From contig NZ_FCOT01000010.1 in the NCBI RefSeq assembly GCF_900046455.1, forward strand, positions 186,001-250,000: a stretch of 64,000 bases of DNA, in the 5' to 3' direction. Each line of letters starts with the position of its first letter. The stretch's first letter is position 1. Below the pieces are notes generated by a model. That model was given only the letters and a program-made list of their open reading frames with translations. It made no database searches and had not been told where the DNA came from. The DNA is from Cellulomonas timonensis. GTDB taxonomy: Bacteria; Actinomycetota; Actinomycetes; Actinomycetales; Cellulomonadaceae. Made by a program: the position numbers and the translations under genes. Positions 1-7,939 of this stretch are shown here, one piece after another.

Positions 1-1
1 C

Positions 2-511
2 GTGATCGCCGTGGGCTACGCCGTCGTGGCTGGGGGCATCGTGCTCGCCGCCAGCGACGAGCGGTGGGCGCTGGTCGGGATCGCCGCGATCTTCGGCAGC
101 CTGCTGATGCTCGCCGCCACCGTCTGGATCTCCGTGCGCATGCTGCTCGTCGCCCCCGCGCTGATGCTCGAGGGCGGCGCGTTCTGGGCCACCGTGCGGC
201 GCGGCTGGAAGCTCACCCGCGGCAGCTTCTGGCGCCTGTTCGGCATCTACCTCTTGGTGCAGATCATCATGTCCGTCGTGGTCGGGATCATCGCCGTGCC
301 GACAGCCGTCATCTCCGGGGTGTTCTTCAACGACCCGCTGATGCTCTCGTTCGGCGGGATCGCGGTCAGCTCGATCGCCAACGTGATCTCGTACACGCTG
401 ACCACCGTCTTCTCCGCTGCCGTGGTGGCCCTGCTGTACATCGACATCCGCATGCGCCGTGAGGGGCTCGACGTCGAGCTGGCCCGCGCGGCCGACCAGA
501 CGGCCGCATGA
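2..511 (+). CDS. Membrane protein, 5'-truncated by window edge
   Basis: The reading frame is open from the first bases, so the true start probably lies upstream of the window. The visible 169 residues hold about four hydrophobic stretches, near residues 2-17, 25-50, 80-105 and 115-145, separated by short basic loops. The centre has a W-x-x-x-R-R-G-W-K-L-T-R-G-S-F-W pattern like that of polytopic proteins encoded beside DUF4129 genes in actinobacteria, often labelled glycerophosphodiester phosphodiesterase membrane domain. Its stop overlaps the next start in an ATGA, so it is translationally coupled to the DUF4129 gene and belongs to the same operon. The biochemical function is unknown. Confidence 0.7.
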   Translation: MIAVGYAVVAGGIVLAASDERWALVGIAAIFGSLLMLAATVWISVRMLLVAPALMLEGGAFWATVRRGWKLTRGSFWRLFGIYLLVQIIMSVVVGIIAVPTAVISGVFFNDPLMLSFGGIAVSSIANVISYTLTTVFSAAVVALLYIDIRMRREGLDVELARAADQTAA

Positions 512-1182
512 CCTTCGTGTTCCACGGCCCGCGCCTGTCCGACGTCCCGGTGCAGCCGGGCGCGGACGACGCGCGGGCGCTGCTCGAGCAGGAGCTGGCC
601 GACCCGGTGTACCACCGCGGCCCGAGCCTCCTGCAGCGCATCCTCGACTGGCTCGCCGGGTTGTTCGGCGACGCGCCCCAGCTCGCCCTGCCGCCGCGCG
701 CCGCGGTGCTGATCGTCGTCGCCGTGCTCGTCGTGGTCGCCGCCGTGGCGCTGTGGATCGCGGGCCCGGTGCGCCGTGCCCGGCACGGGTCCGCCCACCG
801 GGCCGTGCTCGCGGACGACGAGGGCCGCAGCGCCGCCGAGCTCCGCGCCGCCGCCGATGCCGCCGCCGCGCAGGGTGTCTGGGACGCCGCCGTCGCCGAC
901 CGTTTCCGCGCTGTCGTCCGCGCCCTCGAAGAGCGGGCGCTGCTGGACGAGCGGCCCGGGCGCACCGCGCATGAGGTGGTCGCGGTGGCCGTCCGCCGGC
1001 TGCCCGCCCGCGCCGAGGACCTGCAGGCCGCGGGCCGCCTGTTCGACGACGTGGTCTACGGCGGCGTCCGCGCGCGCGAGCAGGACGATGTGTGGCTGCG
1101 CGCCGTCGACGCGCGGGTCGCGGCCGAGCGCCCGCTCGATGCCGCCAGCGCCGCTCCCGAGCCGACGGGGTGGTCGCTGTGA
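508..1182 (+). CDS. DUF4129 domain membrane protein
   Basis: This is a 224-residue protein. An N-terminal segment precedes a single strong transmembrane helix at about residues 64-92, followed by a cytoplasmic alpha-helical DUF4129 domain. That domain carries the family pattern of a charged E-L-R-A-A-A-D helix, a W-D-A-A-V-A-D-R-F-R-A-V-V-R-A-L-E helix and an R-T-A-H-E turn. In other bacteria DUF4129 is found next to MoxR and DUF58 genes or fused to transglutaminase domains, which links it to envelope processes, but no reaction is known. It overlaps both neighbours by four bases (ATGA upstream, GTGA downstream), so it sits in the middle of a tightly coupled operon. Confidence 0.88.
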   Translation: MTFVFHGPRLSDVPVQPGADDARALLEQELADPVYHRGPSLLQRILDWLAGLFGDAPQLALPPRAAVLIVVAVLVVVAAVALWIAGPVRRARHGSAHRAVLADDEGRSAAELRAAADAAAAQGVWDAAVADRFRAVVRALEERALLDERPGRTAHEVVAVAVRRLPARAEDLQAAGRLFDDVVYGGVRAREQDDVWLRAVDARVAAERPLDAASAAPEPTGWSL

Positions 1183-2369
1183 CCGACACGATCGCCCCCG
1201 CGACCGCGCCCGTCGTCGGCGACGGCACCACCGGCCGCTCCCGGGCCCGCAGCCGGTGGCGGCGAGCACGCTGGCCGCTGGCCATCGTGTGCCTCGTGCT
1301 GCTGGTCGGCCTGCTCGCCGCGCTGCCCGCGCCGCGCACGTCGACGGTGGCCCTGGCCCCCGACAACCCGTCCGCCAACGGCTCCCGCGCCCTCGCCGAG
1401 GTGCTCCGCGAGCAGGGCGTGGACATCACCTACGTCCGCGCCTCCGCGGCAGCGCTCGAGGCGGCCGGCCCCGGGACCACGCTGCTCGTCACCAGCGACG
1501 CCACGCTCACCGACGACCAGGCAGCCCAGATCGCCGCGTCCGAGGCCGACCTCGTCCTGATCGACCCGGTCTGGATCCTCTCGCTCGTCACGTCGTCGGC
1601 CGACACCACCGCGGAGTTCGCGCCCCCGCAGGTCCGCACCGCCGAGTGCGCCGACCCGGACGCGCTGGCCGCCGGCACGGTGGACGTCAGCGGCAGGGGG
1701 TTCGTCGCGCTCGACGACGCCGCCACGACCTGCTTCCCGGTCCCGGGCGGCGAGTCCGCCGCCGGCGCGTACCTGGTCGTCGAGGGCGAGCGCCGCGTCA
1801 CGGCGCTCGCCGACGGGTCGCTGCTGGCCAACGACACGATCACCGCCGAGGGCAACGCCGCGCTCGCGCTGCGCACCCTCGGCCGCCACGACCACCTGGT
1901 CTGGTACGTGCCCTCCCTCGCCGACACCGGCGAGGCCGCCGGGCCGCCGCTGCGCGACATGCTGCCGCCCTGGGCGGGCCCGCTCGGTCTGCAGCTCCTG
2001 CTGGTGGCCGCCGTCGCCGCAGTGTGGCGCGCCCGGCGGCTCGGCCGCGTCGTCGTCGAGCCGCTGCCGGTGACGGTGCGGTCGGGCGAGGCGACGCGTG
2101 GACGAGGCCGCCTGTACCGTCGCTCCCGGTCGTACGGCCATGCGGCCGCCGCGCTCCGCGCGGGGGTGGCGACCCGGACGGCGGCACAGCTCGGGCTCCC
2201 CCGATCGGCGCCCGCGCCCGTGGTGATCGACGCGCTGGCCCGCGCCACCGGGCGGGCGGCTGAGGACGTGGCGGGGCTGCTGTACGGGCCGCCGCCGACG
2301 GACGACACCGGGCTGGCGCTGCTGGCCCGCACGCTGGACGAGCTCGAGAGCGAGGTTCACCGAACGTGA
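1179..2369 (+). CDS. DUF4350 domain membrane protein
   Basis: The start is taken as the GTG at 1179, which overlaps the DUF4129 stop (GTGA). An upstream in-frame start would overlap far more and encodes arginine-rich non-family sequence. The protein has 396 residues: a basic N-terminus, one transmembrane helix near residues 30-50, and an extracytoplasmic DUF4350 domain with N-G-S-R-A-L-A-E-V-L and a Rossmann-like T-T-L-L-V-T-S-D strand. A second hydrophobic helix lies near residue 270, followed by a cytoplasmic tail. DUF4350 regularly sits between DUF4129 and MoxR genes in actinobacteria. The role is unknown; an envelope-stress or wall-linked function is inferred from context only. Confidence 0.85.
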   Translation: MTDTIAPATAPVVGDGTTGRSRARSRWRRARWPLAIVCLVLLVGLLAALPAPRTSTVALAPDNPSANGSRALAEVLREQGVDITYVRASAAALEAAGPGTTLLVTSDATLTDDQAAQIAASEADLVLIDPVWILSLVTSSADTTAEFAPPQVRTAECADPDALAAGTVDVSGRGFVALDDAATTCFPVPGGESAAGAYLVVEGERRVTALADGSLLANDTITAEGNAALALRTLGRHDHLVWYVPSLADTGEAAGPPLRDMLPPWAGPLGLQLLLVAAVAAVWRARRLGRVVVEPLPVTVRSGEATRGRGRLYRRSRSYGHAAAALRAGVATRTAAQLGLPRSAPAPVVIDALARATGRAAEDVAGLLYGPPPTDDTGLALLARTLDELESEVHRT

Positions 2370-2389
2370 CCGAGGCACACACGAACGGC

Positions 2390-2454
2390 GGGGGGGCGGC
2401 CCCCCCGGGGGGGCCCGCCCCGGGGCACCACCCCGCCGGGCCCCCCCCCCCCCC
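2390..2454 (+). repeat. G/C homopolymer tract at the 5' end of moxR
   Basis: Within 65 bases there are seven G (2390-2396), seven C (2400-2406), seven G (2407-2413) and fourteen C (2441-2454). The C7G7 block at 2400-2413 is self-complementary. The tract lies exactly where the MoxR reading frame is lost. A GTG at 2366 overlaps the DUF4350 stop as expected for this operon, but it is in a different frame from the ATPase. One surplus base, or two missing, inside these runs would join them. Sequencing or assembly error is the simplest cause; slippage-mediated phase variation is the alternative. Confidence 0.85.
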
Positions 2455-2594
2455 GTCTCCTATTCACCACCGACGCCGCCGGCGGGCTTACGCCGGCCGG
2501 CGTCTGCGCGGGGTGCGCGGTTGCTACAAAAGTCCTGGCCGCGCCCGCGGACCACGACACGCCGTCCGCCGCCCTGCGCGAGACCCTCGGCGCG

Positions 2595-3515
2595 GTGCGG
2601 TCCGAGGTCGGCAAGGCAGTCGTCGGACAGGACTCGGCGGTCACCGGGCTGGTGATCGCGATGCTGTGCCGCGGCCACGTGCTGCTCGAGGGTGTGCCCG
2701 GCGGCGCCAAGACGCTGCTGGTGCGCACGCTGTCCGCCGCCCTCGACCTGGACACCAAGCGCGTCCAGTTCACCCCCGACCTGATGCCCGGGGACATCAC
2801 GGGCTCGCTCGTGTACGACGCGCGCACCGCCGAGTTCTCGTTCCGCGAGGGCCCGGTCTTCACCAACCTGCTGCTCGCGGACGAGATCAACCGCACGCCC
2901 CCGAAGACCCAGGCGTCGCTGCTGGAGGCGATGGAGGAGCGCCAGGTGTCCGTCGACGGGCTCGCGCGTCCGCTGCCCGACCCGTTCATGGTGATCGCGA
3001 CCCAGAACCCGGTGGAGTACGAGGGCACGTACCCGCTGCCCGAGGCGCAGCTCGACCGGTTCCTGCTCAAGCTGACCCTGCCGCTGCCCGAGCGCGTCCA
3101 CGAGGTCGAGGTGCTGGCCCGGCATGCCGCCGGCTTCGACCCGCGCGACCTGCGGGCCGCCGGCGTGCGGCCGGTCGCGGGCGCCGACGTGCTGGCCCGG
3201 GCCCGCGCGGAGGTCGCCCGGGTGCAGGTCGCGCCCGAGGTGCTCGGCTACGTGGTGGACGTGTGCCGCGCGACCCGCCAGTCGCCGTCGCTGTCCCTGG
3301 GGGTGTCCCCCCGAGGCGCCACCGCGCTGCTCGCCACGTCTCGCGCGTGGGCGTGGATGTCCGGCCGCCCGTACGTGACCCCCGACGACGTCAAGGCGCT
3401 GGCCCACCCGACCCTGCGGCACCGCGTGCAGTTGCGGGCCGAGGCGGAGCTCGAGGGCGTCACCACCGAGAGCGTGCTCGACACGGTGCTGGCCTCCGTG
3501 CCCGTCCCCCGCTGA
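2595..3515 (+). CDS. MoxR family AAA+ ATPase (5' end frameshifted or misassembled)
   Basis: MoxR ATPases are AAA+ chaperone-like proteins that act with DUF58/VWA partners. The 306 residues visible from GTG 2595 contain a Walker A-type G-V-P-G-G-A-K-T, the F-T-P-D-L-M-P-G-D-I-T-G segment, a Walker B with L-A-D-E-I-N-R-T-P-P-K-T-Q, sensor 1 (I-A-T-Q-N-P-V-E-Y-E-G-T) and the arginine finger region P-E-A-Q-L-D-R-F. The frame stays open upstream of 2595 and reads plausibly as A-L-R-E-T-L-G-A-V-R, but it has no start codon. The likely native start is GTG 2366, overlapping the DUF4350 stop in another frame, with a frameshift inside the homopolymer tract. DUF58 follows six bases after the stop. Confidence 0.9.
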   Translation: MRSEVGKAVVGQDSAVTGLVIAMLCRGHVLLEGVPGGAKTLLVRTLSAALDLDTKRVQFTPDLMPGDITGSLVYDARTAEFSFREGPVFTNLLLADEINRTPPKTQASLLEAMEERQVSVDGLARPLPDPFMVIATQNPVEYEGTYPLPEAQLDRFLLKLTLPLPERVHEVEVLARHAAGFDPRDLRAAGVRPVAGADVLARARAEVARVQVAPEVLGYVVDVCRATRQSPSLSLGVSPRGATALLATSRAWAWMSGRPYVTPDDVKALAHPTLRHRVQLRAEAELEGVTTESVLDTVLASVPVPR

Positions 3516-3521
3516 CGCTCG

Positions 3522-4814
3522 ATGACGATCACCTGGCGGGCCGTGCCCCTCGCCGCGTTGGGGACGGTGGCGGTGCTGCTCGTCCCCGTGCCCGGCACCG
3601 TGCTGGTGTGGGCGCTGGTCGTGGCGGCGGTGTGCGCTGTCGACGCGCTGCTGGCGGCCTCGCCCCGCCAGGTCGCGGTCACCCGCTCGACGCCGGGCTC
3701 GGTGCGGCTGACGCAGACCGCGCGCTCGACGCTCACCCTGGCGAACGTCGGCCCCCGCCGGCTGCGCGCGCTGGTGCGGGACGCGTGGCTGCCGTCGGCT
3801 GGCGCGGGCCCCAACCGCCACCCGGTCGACCTGCCGCCGGGCGAGTCCACCCGGGTCTCGACAGTGCTGGCCCCCACGCGCCGCGGCGACCGCCGTGCGG
3901 ATCGCGTGACGATCCGCACCCTGGGGCCGCTCGGCATCGCCGGGCGCCAGGCCTCGCTGGACGTGCCGGGGGTGCTGCGGGTGCTGCCCGAGTTCGCGTC
4001 CCGGCGCCACCTGCCGAGCCGGCTGGCGCGCCTGCGCGAGCTCGACGGGCGCGCCGCCGTGCAGGTGCGTGGCGCCGGCACCGAGTTCGACTCGCTGCGC
4101 GAGTACGTGATCGGCGACGACGTGCGCTCGATCGACTGGCGGGCCACCGCGCGACGCGCCGACGTCGTGGTCCGCACCTGGCGTCCCGAACGCGACCGCC
4201 GGGTGCTGATCGTCCTGGACACCTCGCGCACCGCTGCCGTGCGGGTGCAGGACGCGCCGCGCGTCGACGCGTCCATCGAGGCGGCGCTGCTGCTCTCGGC
4301 GCTGGCCTCGCGCGCCGGCGACCGGGTCGAGCTCATGGCCTACGACCGCACGCTGCGGGGCCGGGTCGCCGGGTTCAGCGGGCCACGGCTGATGCCCGCC
4401 GTCGCCGACGCGCTGGCGGGCGTCGAGCCTGCGCTGGTCGAGATGGACTGGCCGGGCGTTGTGAGCATGGTGCGCGAGCGCCTGTCCCAGCGGGCACTGG
4501 TGGTGCTGCTCTCCTCATTGGAGCCCGCCGCCGTGGAGCAGGGGCTGCTGGGGGTCGTGGGCCAGCTCGCCGAACGCCACCAGGTGGTGCTCGCGGCCGT
4601 GCGGGACCCGGAGGTGGAGGCGCTGCGCACCGGCCGGGGCGATGTCTCCGAGGTCTTCGACGCGGCAGCCGCCGAGCGCGCCGAGCTGGAGCGCGGGGCC
4701 GTCGCCGTGCGCCTGCGCCAGCGCGGCATCGAGGTGGTCGACGCGCTGCCCGACGACCTGGCGCCGCGGCTGGCGGACACGTACCTCGCGCTGAAGGCCG
4801 CCGGCCGCCTCTGA
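3522..4814 (+). CDS. DUF58 domain protein, MoxR partner
   Basis: This 430-residue protein has two N-terminal transmembrane helices (about residues 5-45), a beta-rich region, and the DUF58 signature G-A-G-T-E-F-D-S-L-R-E-Y followed by D-D-V-R-S-I-D-W-R-A-T-A-R. A von Willebrand A-like fold comes next, with the strand V-L-I-V-L-D-T-S-R-T carrying a D-x-S-type metal site. DUF58 proteins are encoded directly after MoxR ATPases across bacteria and are thought to be their membrane-bound partners. The gene starts six bases after the moxR stop and ends the operon. The substrate of the pair is not known. Confidence 0.9.
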   Translation: MTITWRAVPLAALGTVAVLLVPVPGTVLVWALVVAAVCAVDALLAASPRQVAVTRSTPGSVRLTQTARSTLTLANVGPRRLRALVRDAWLPSAGAGPNRHPVDLPPGESTRVSTVLAPTRRGDRRADRVTIRTLGPLGIAGRQASLDVPGVLRVLPEFASRRHLPSRLARLRELDGRAAVQVRGAGTEFDSLREYVIGDDVRSIDWRATARRADVVVRTWRPERDRRVLIVLDTSRTAAVRVQDAPRVDASIEAALLLSALASRAGDRVELMAYDRTLRGRVAGFSGPRLMPAVADALAGVEPALVEMDWPGVVSMVRERLSQRALVVLLSSLEPAAVEQGLLGVVGQLAERHQVVLAAVRDPEVEALRTGRGDVSEVFDAAAAERAELERGAVAVRLRQRGIEVVDALPDDLAPRLADTYLALKAAGRL

Positions 4815-4859
4815 GCGCAGCACGGCGTCGAGCGGAGGCAGGGTGTCGGCGTCCGGCCC

Positions 4860-4865
4860 TAGGGT
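4860..4865 (+). promoter_or_regulatory. -10 box TAGGGT, leaderless promoter
   Basis: TAGGGT fits the actinobacterial -10 consensus TAnnnT and ends seven bases before ATG 4873, so transcription would start at or next to the start codon. No convincing -35 is visible. It decides the start of the winged-helix gene and separates it from the moxR operon. Confidence 0.6.
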
Positions 4866-4872
4866 CGCTCGC

Positions 4873-6027
4873 ATGCAGGCACCCGCACCCGTCCTGGGCC
4901 GCCGAGCGCTGAACCGCGCGCTGCTGGCCCGGCAGCACCTCCTGGCCCGCCACGAGGCCAGCGTCCTGGACGAGGTCACGCACCTGGTGGGCCTGCAAGC
5001 CCAGGCCCCGTGGTCGCCGTACACGGCGCTGTGGTCCCGGCTGGCGCCGTTCAGTCCCACCGAGCTCGGTGACCTGCTGGTGGGCCGGGAAGTGGCGCGC
5101 GTGGCCGCGATGCGCTCGACGGTGCACCTGCTCACCGCCGACGACGCGCTGCTGCTCCCGGTGCTCACCGCCGCCGTGGGCGAGCGGGGAGTGCGCGGCA
5201 AGGGGCCGTTCTCCGACACGCTGCACGCCCTCGACCTGGCTGAGCTCGCCGCGGCGGGCCGGGAGATCCTCGAGGCAGAGCCCATGACCCCCGCTCGACT
5301 GGGCGAGCGCCTGCGCGAGCGCTGGCCGCAGGGCGCTCCCGAGGCCCTGGCACACGGTGTGCGCTATCTGCTCGCCCTCGTCCAGACGCCTCCCCGCGCG
5401 GTGTGGGGGCGGTCGGGGGCGACGGTCTGGACGACCACCCGGGCATGGCTCGGCCGTGAGCCCGAGGACCTCGACGACCCCGAGACGCACGACGCGGCGC
5501 TGCGCCAGGTCGTGCTGCGGTACCTCGCCGCGTTCGGCCCCGCGAGCACCGCGGACGTGCAGCGCTGGATCGGGCTGACGCGGCTGGCCCCGGTGCTGGA
5601 GGGACTGCGCGGGGAGCTGGTGGCGTTCCGCGCCGAGTCGGGGCCGTCGGGTCGCCCCGGGAGGGAGCTCTTCGACCTCCCGGACGCGCCGCGCCCAGCC
5701 CCGGAGACACCGGCGCCGGTGCGGTTCCTCCCCGACTTCGACAATGTGCTGCTCAGCCACGCCGACCGCGGCCGCATCGTCTCCGAAGACGACCGCCAGG
5801 CTTTCGCGCGGGCGAACGGGCTGACCCCGGGGAGTGTGCTGGTCGACGGGTTCGTCGCCGCCGCCTGGTCGCTGCGGCGCGATCGGGCCACGGCGACGCT
5901 CGAGGTGCAGCTCCTGCGGCCGCTGGCCCGCGCCGAGCGCGACGAGATGGCCGCGGAGGCGGAGGCTCTGGCGAGATTCCTCGCCGAGGACGCGGACGCT
6001 CACGACGTCGCGATCGTCAATGCCTGA
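4873..6027 (+). CDS. HTH_42 winged-helix protein, AlkZ-type DNA glycosylase candidate
   Basis: This 384-residue protein matches the HTH_42 superfamily by its conserved start (L-N-R-x-L-L-A-R-Q-x-L-L), the L-V-G-L-Q-A-Q-x-P-x-x-P-Y block, M-R-S-T-V-H-L-L, R-Y-L-A-A-F-G-P-A-S-T-A-D-V and the C-terminal L-P-D-F-D-N-V-L-L-S-H-A-D-R. The family includes Streptomyces AlkZ, a glycosylase that unhooks alkylated bases and crosslinks. Its catalytic Q-x-Q motif is present here as Q-A-Q at residues 42-44. DNA repair is therefore plausible but not shown; many homologues are uncharacterised. ATG 4873 is chosen over GTG 4843 because a TAGGGT box lies seven bases upstream. It converges with the SpoIIM-like gene. 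Confidence 0.82.
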   Translation: MQAPAPVLGRRALNRALLARQHLLARHEASVLDEVTHLVGLQAQAPWSPYTALWSRLAPFSPTELGDLLVGREVARVAAMRSTVHLLTADDALLLPVLTAAVGERGVRGKGPFSDTLHALDLAELAAAGREILEAEPMTPARLGERLRERWPQGAPEALAHGVRYLLALVQTPPRAVWGRSGATVWTTTRAWLGREPEDLDDPETHDAALRQVVLRYLAAFGPASTADVQRWIGLTRLAPVLEGLRGELVAFRAESGPSGRPGRELFDLPDAPRPAPETPAPVRFLPDFDNVLLSHADRGRIVSEDDRQAFARANGLTPGSVLVDGFVAAAWSLRRDRATATLEVQLLRPLARAERDEMAAEAEALARFLAEDADAHDVAIVNA

Positions 6028-6049
6028 GCCGGGGCCCGGCGGGCGGCTG

Positions 6050-7039
6050 CTACCCGGCGACGGCCACCGAGTACCCCGCGCGATCGTCCTCGAGGTCGCC
6101 GGTCTCGCCGTCGGCGACGGCCCGGCGGCCCAACACCAGGGTGTAGGCCCAGAACGCGGCGAGCACCGCGGCGCCGATGGTGATCTTCACGGCCCACGGC
6201 AGGCTCGATCCGGTGACGAACCCCTCGACCAGGCCGGAGACCAGGAGCACCCCCACCAGGCCGATGGCCACGGTGAACAGCGACCGGCCCTCCTCGGCGA
6301 GCGCGCGGGCACGCGGGCGGGGTCCCGGGTCGATCCACGTCCAGAACAGGCGCAGCCCCGCGGCGCCGGCCACGAAGATCGCGGTGAGCTCCATCAGCCC
6401 ATGCGGGGAGATCAGCTGCAGGAACAGCGCCAGCTCGCCGTGCGCGGCCATCATCCCGCCCGTGGCGCCCACGCTCACGGCATTGCCGATCAGCACGTAC
6501 GCGGGGCCGATGCCGGTGATGCCGAGGCCCACGCACAGGGCGGCGATCCACGCGTTGTTGGTCCACACCATCGTCGCGAATCCGATACCCGGGTCGTAGT
6601 ACGAGGCGAACGCGTTCTCCACGTACTCCAGCCGCTGGCTCTCGGTGCCCATGGTGGCGAGCGCGGCGGGCTCCGTGGCGACCCAGGCGCCGGCGACGAC
6701 CGCGAGGGCCAGGAACCCGACGGTCACCGCGACCGTCCACCAGCGGATGCGGTAGAGCGCGGCCGGCAGGGAGACGAGCCCGAAGCGGGCGGCGTCGCGC
6801 CAGCTCGGCTCATGGGATCCGGCGATCCGCGCTCGGGCCCGGGCGAGCGACTGGGACAGGCGGCTGACGAGCTCCGGGTCGGGCGCGCTCGACCGCACCC
6901 TCGACAGGTCGGTGGCCACCGACTGGTAGAGCCGGACCAACTCGTCGGCGTCGGCGCCGCTCAGCCGGCGGCGTCGGCTCAGCTCGTCGAGGCGCGCCCA
7001 GCCCGGGGCGTGCACGGCGGTGAAGGCGTCCAGGTCCAC
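6050..7039 (-). CDS. Stage II sporulation protein M-like (SpoIIM) membrane protein
   Basis: This 329-residue protein starts at GTG. A helical N-terminal cytoplasmic part (residues 1-95, M-D-L-D-A-F onward) precedes a SpoIIM/DUF95 membrane domain of about six helices. Family features include A-S-Y-Y-D-P-G-I-G-F-A near the second helix, the small-residue helix G-I-T-G-I-G-P-A-Y-V-L, and I-S-P-H-G-L-M-E-L, the typical H-G-x-x-E motif. In Bacillus SpoIIM works in the engulfment complex. Non-sporulating actinobacteria keep paralogues beside RDD and MoxR genes with unknown role. It is divergent from the RDD gene, about 50 bases away, so the two probably share a control region. Confidence 0.9.
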   Translation of the reverse strand: MDLDAFTAVHAPGWARLDELSRRRRLSGADADELVRLYQSVATDLSRVRSSAPDPELVSRLSQSLARARARIAGSHEPSWRDAARFGLVSLPAALYRIRWWTVAVTVGFLALAVVAGAWVATEPAALATMGTESQRLEYVENAFASYYDPGIGFATMVWTNNAWIAALCVGLGITGIGPAYVLIGNAVSVGATGGMMAAHGELALFLQLISPHGLMELTAIFVAGAAGLRLFWTWIDPGPRPRARALAEEGRSLFTVAIGLVGVLLVSGLVEGFVTGSSLPWAVKITIGAAVLAAFWAYTLVLGRRAVADGETGDLEDDRAGYSVAVAG

Positions 7040-7045
7040 GCCGGA

Positions 7046-7051
7046 TACCCT
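7046..7051 (+). promoter_or_regulatory. -10 box TACCCT upstream of RDD gene
   Basis: TACCCT fits TAnnnT. A start about seven bases downstream gives a leader of roughly 30 bases carrying a strong Shine-Dalgarno (AGGAGGAG, 7078-7085) before ATG 7090. It lies in the short divergent spacer with the SpoIIM-like gene. Confidence 0.5.
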
Positions 7052-7089
7052 GCCACAGCACGCGCCGCGCCAACTGCAGGAGGAGCCCG

Positions 7090-7908
7090 ATGGACGAGGG
7101 GATCGTCACTGGAGAGGGTGTGCTGCTCGACACCCGGCCGACGTCGTTCTTGTCGCGGGTGCTCGCGGCGCTGATCGACCTGACTGCGTTGGGGATCGTG
7201 CTGATCGCCACGGTGCTCGTGCTCGGCGGCGCCGACTTCGCGCCGAGCGAGGCGGCGACTCGCATCCTGTCGATCGCGACGCTGGCGACGGTGCTGGTGG
7301 TGCTGCCGACGGCCGTGGACACGATGACCCGGGGACGCTCGCTGGGCAAGCTCGGGGTGGGCATCCGCGTCGTCCGGGACGATGGTGGCCCGATCCGGCT
7401 GCGCCAGGCGTTCGTGCGGGCCCTGACCGGTGTGTTCGAGCTGTGGCTGACGTTCGGCAGTGTCGCGCTGATCTGCTCGATCGTGCAGCCACAGGGCAAG
7501 CGCGTGGGAGACCTCCTCGCGGGGACGTACGCGGTGCGGGTGCGGGGCAAAACCGCGCCGCGGACCCCGGTGATGATGCCCCCGCATTTGGCGGGGTGGG
7601 CCGCGGGGGCGGATGTGCGGCGGCTGCCCGACGGGCTGGCGTTGTCGGTGCGGCAGTTCCTCACCCGAACGGCCACGTTGCACCCCCAGTCCCGGGCGAG
7701 CCTGGGCACGGACCTCGCCGTCGAGGTGCAGAGGTTCGTGGCGCCCGCGCCGCCGCCGGGCACGCATCCGGAGCTGTTCCTCGCGGCGGTGCTGGCGGAG
7801 CGCAGGCGCCGCGAGCACACGAGCGCGGAGGCCGGGCGGCAGCGGGCCGCCCAGGAGAGCCTCTTGATGCAGCGACTCCCCCACGGCGTCCCCGACCCGG
7901 TCGACTGA
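7090..7908 (+). CDS. RDD family membrane protein
   Basis: This 272-residue protein has an N-terminal RDD domain of three to four transmembrane helices (about residues 20-140). It contains the family's R-V-L-A-A-L-I-D motif at the first helix, where Arg and Asp of the RDD name sit, and the G-R-S-L-G-K-L segment with the following G-I-R-V-V-R. A cytoplasmic tail of about 110 residues follows, rich in charged and proline residues. RDD proteins are small polytopic proteins of uncertain role; some act in Na+(Li+)/H+ transport. The start is supported by AGGAGGAG five bases upstream. Context with SpoIIM, MoxR and DUF58 genes is common in actinobacteria. It converges with ahcY. Confidence 0.88.
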   Translation: MDEGIVTGEGVLLDTRPTSFLSRVLAALIDLTALGIVLIATVLVLGGADFAPSEAATRILSIATLATVLVVLPTAVDTMTRGRSLGKLGVGIRVVRDDGGPIRLRQAFVRALTGVFELWLTFGSVALICSIVQPQGKRVGDLLAGTYAVRVRGKTAPRTPVMMPPHLAGWAAGADVRRLPDGLALSVRQFLTRTATLHPQSRASLGTDLAVEVQRFVAPAPPPGTHPELFLAAVLAERRRREHTSAEAGRQRAAQESLLMQRLPHGVPDPVD

Positions 7909-7939
7909 GCCGCTCCCGACGCGGTTCCCGGCTTCCGGG

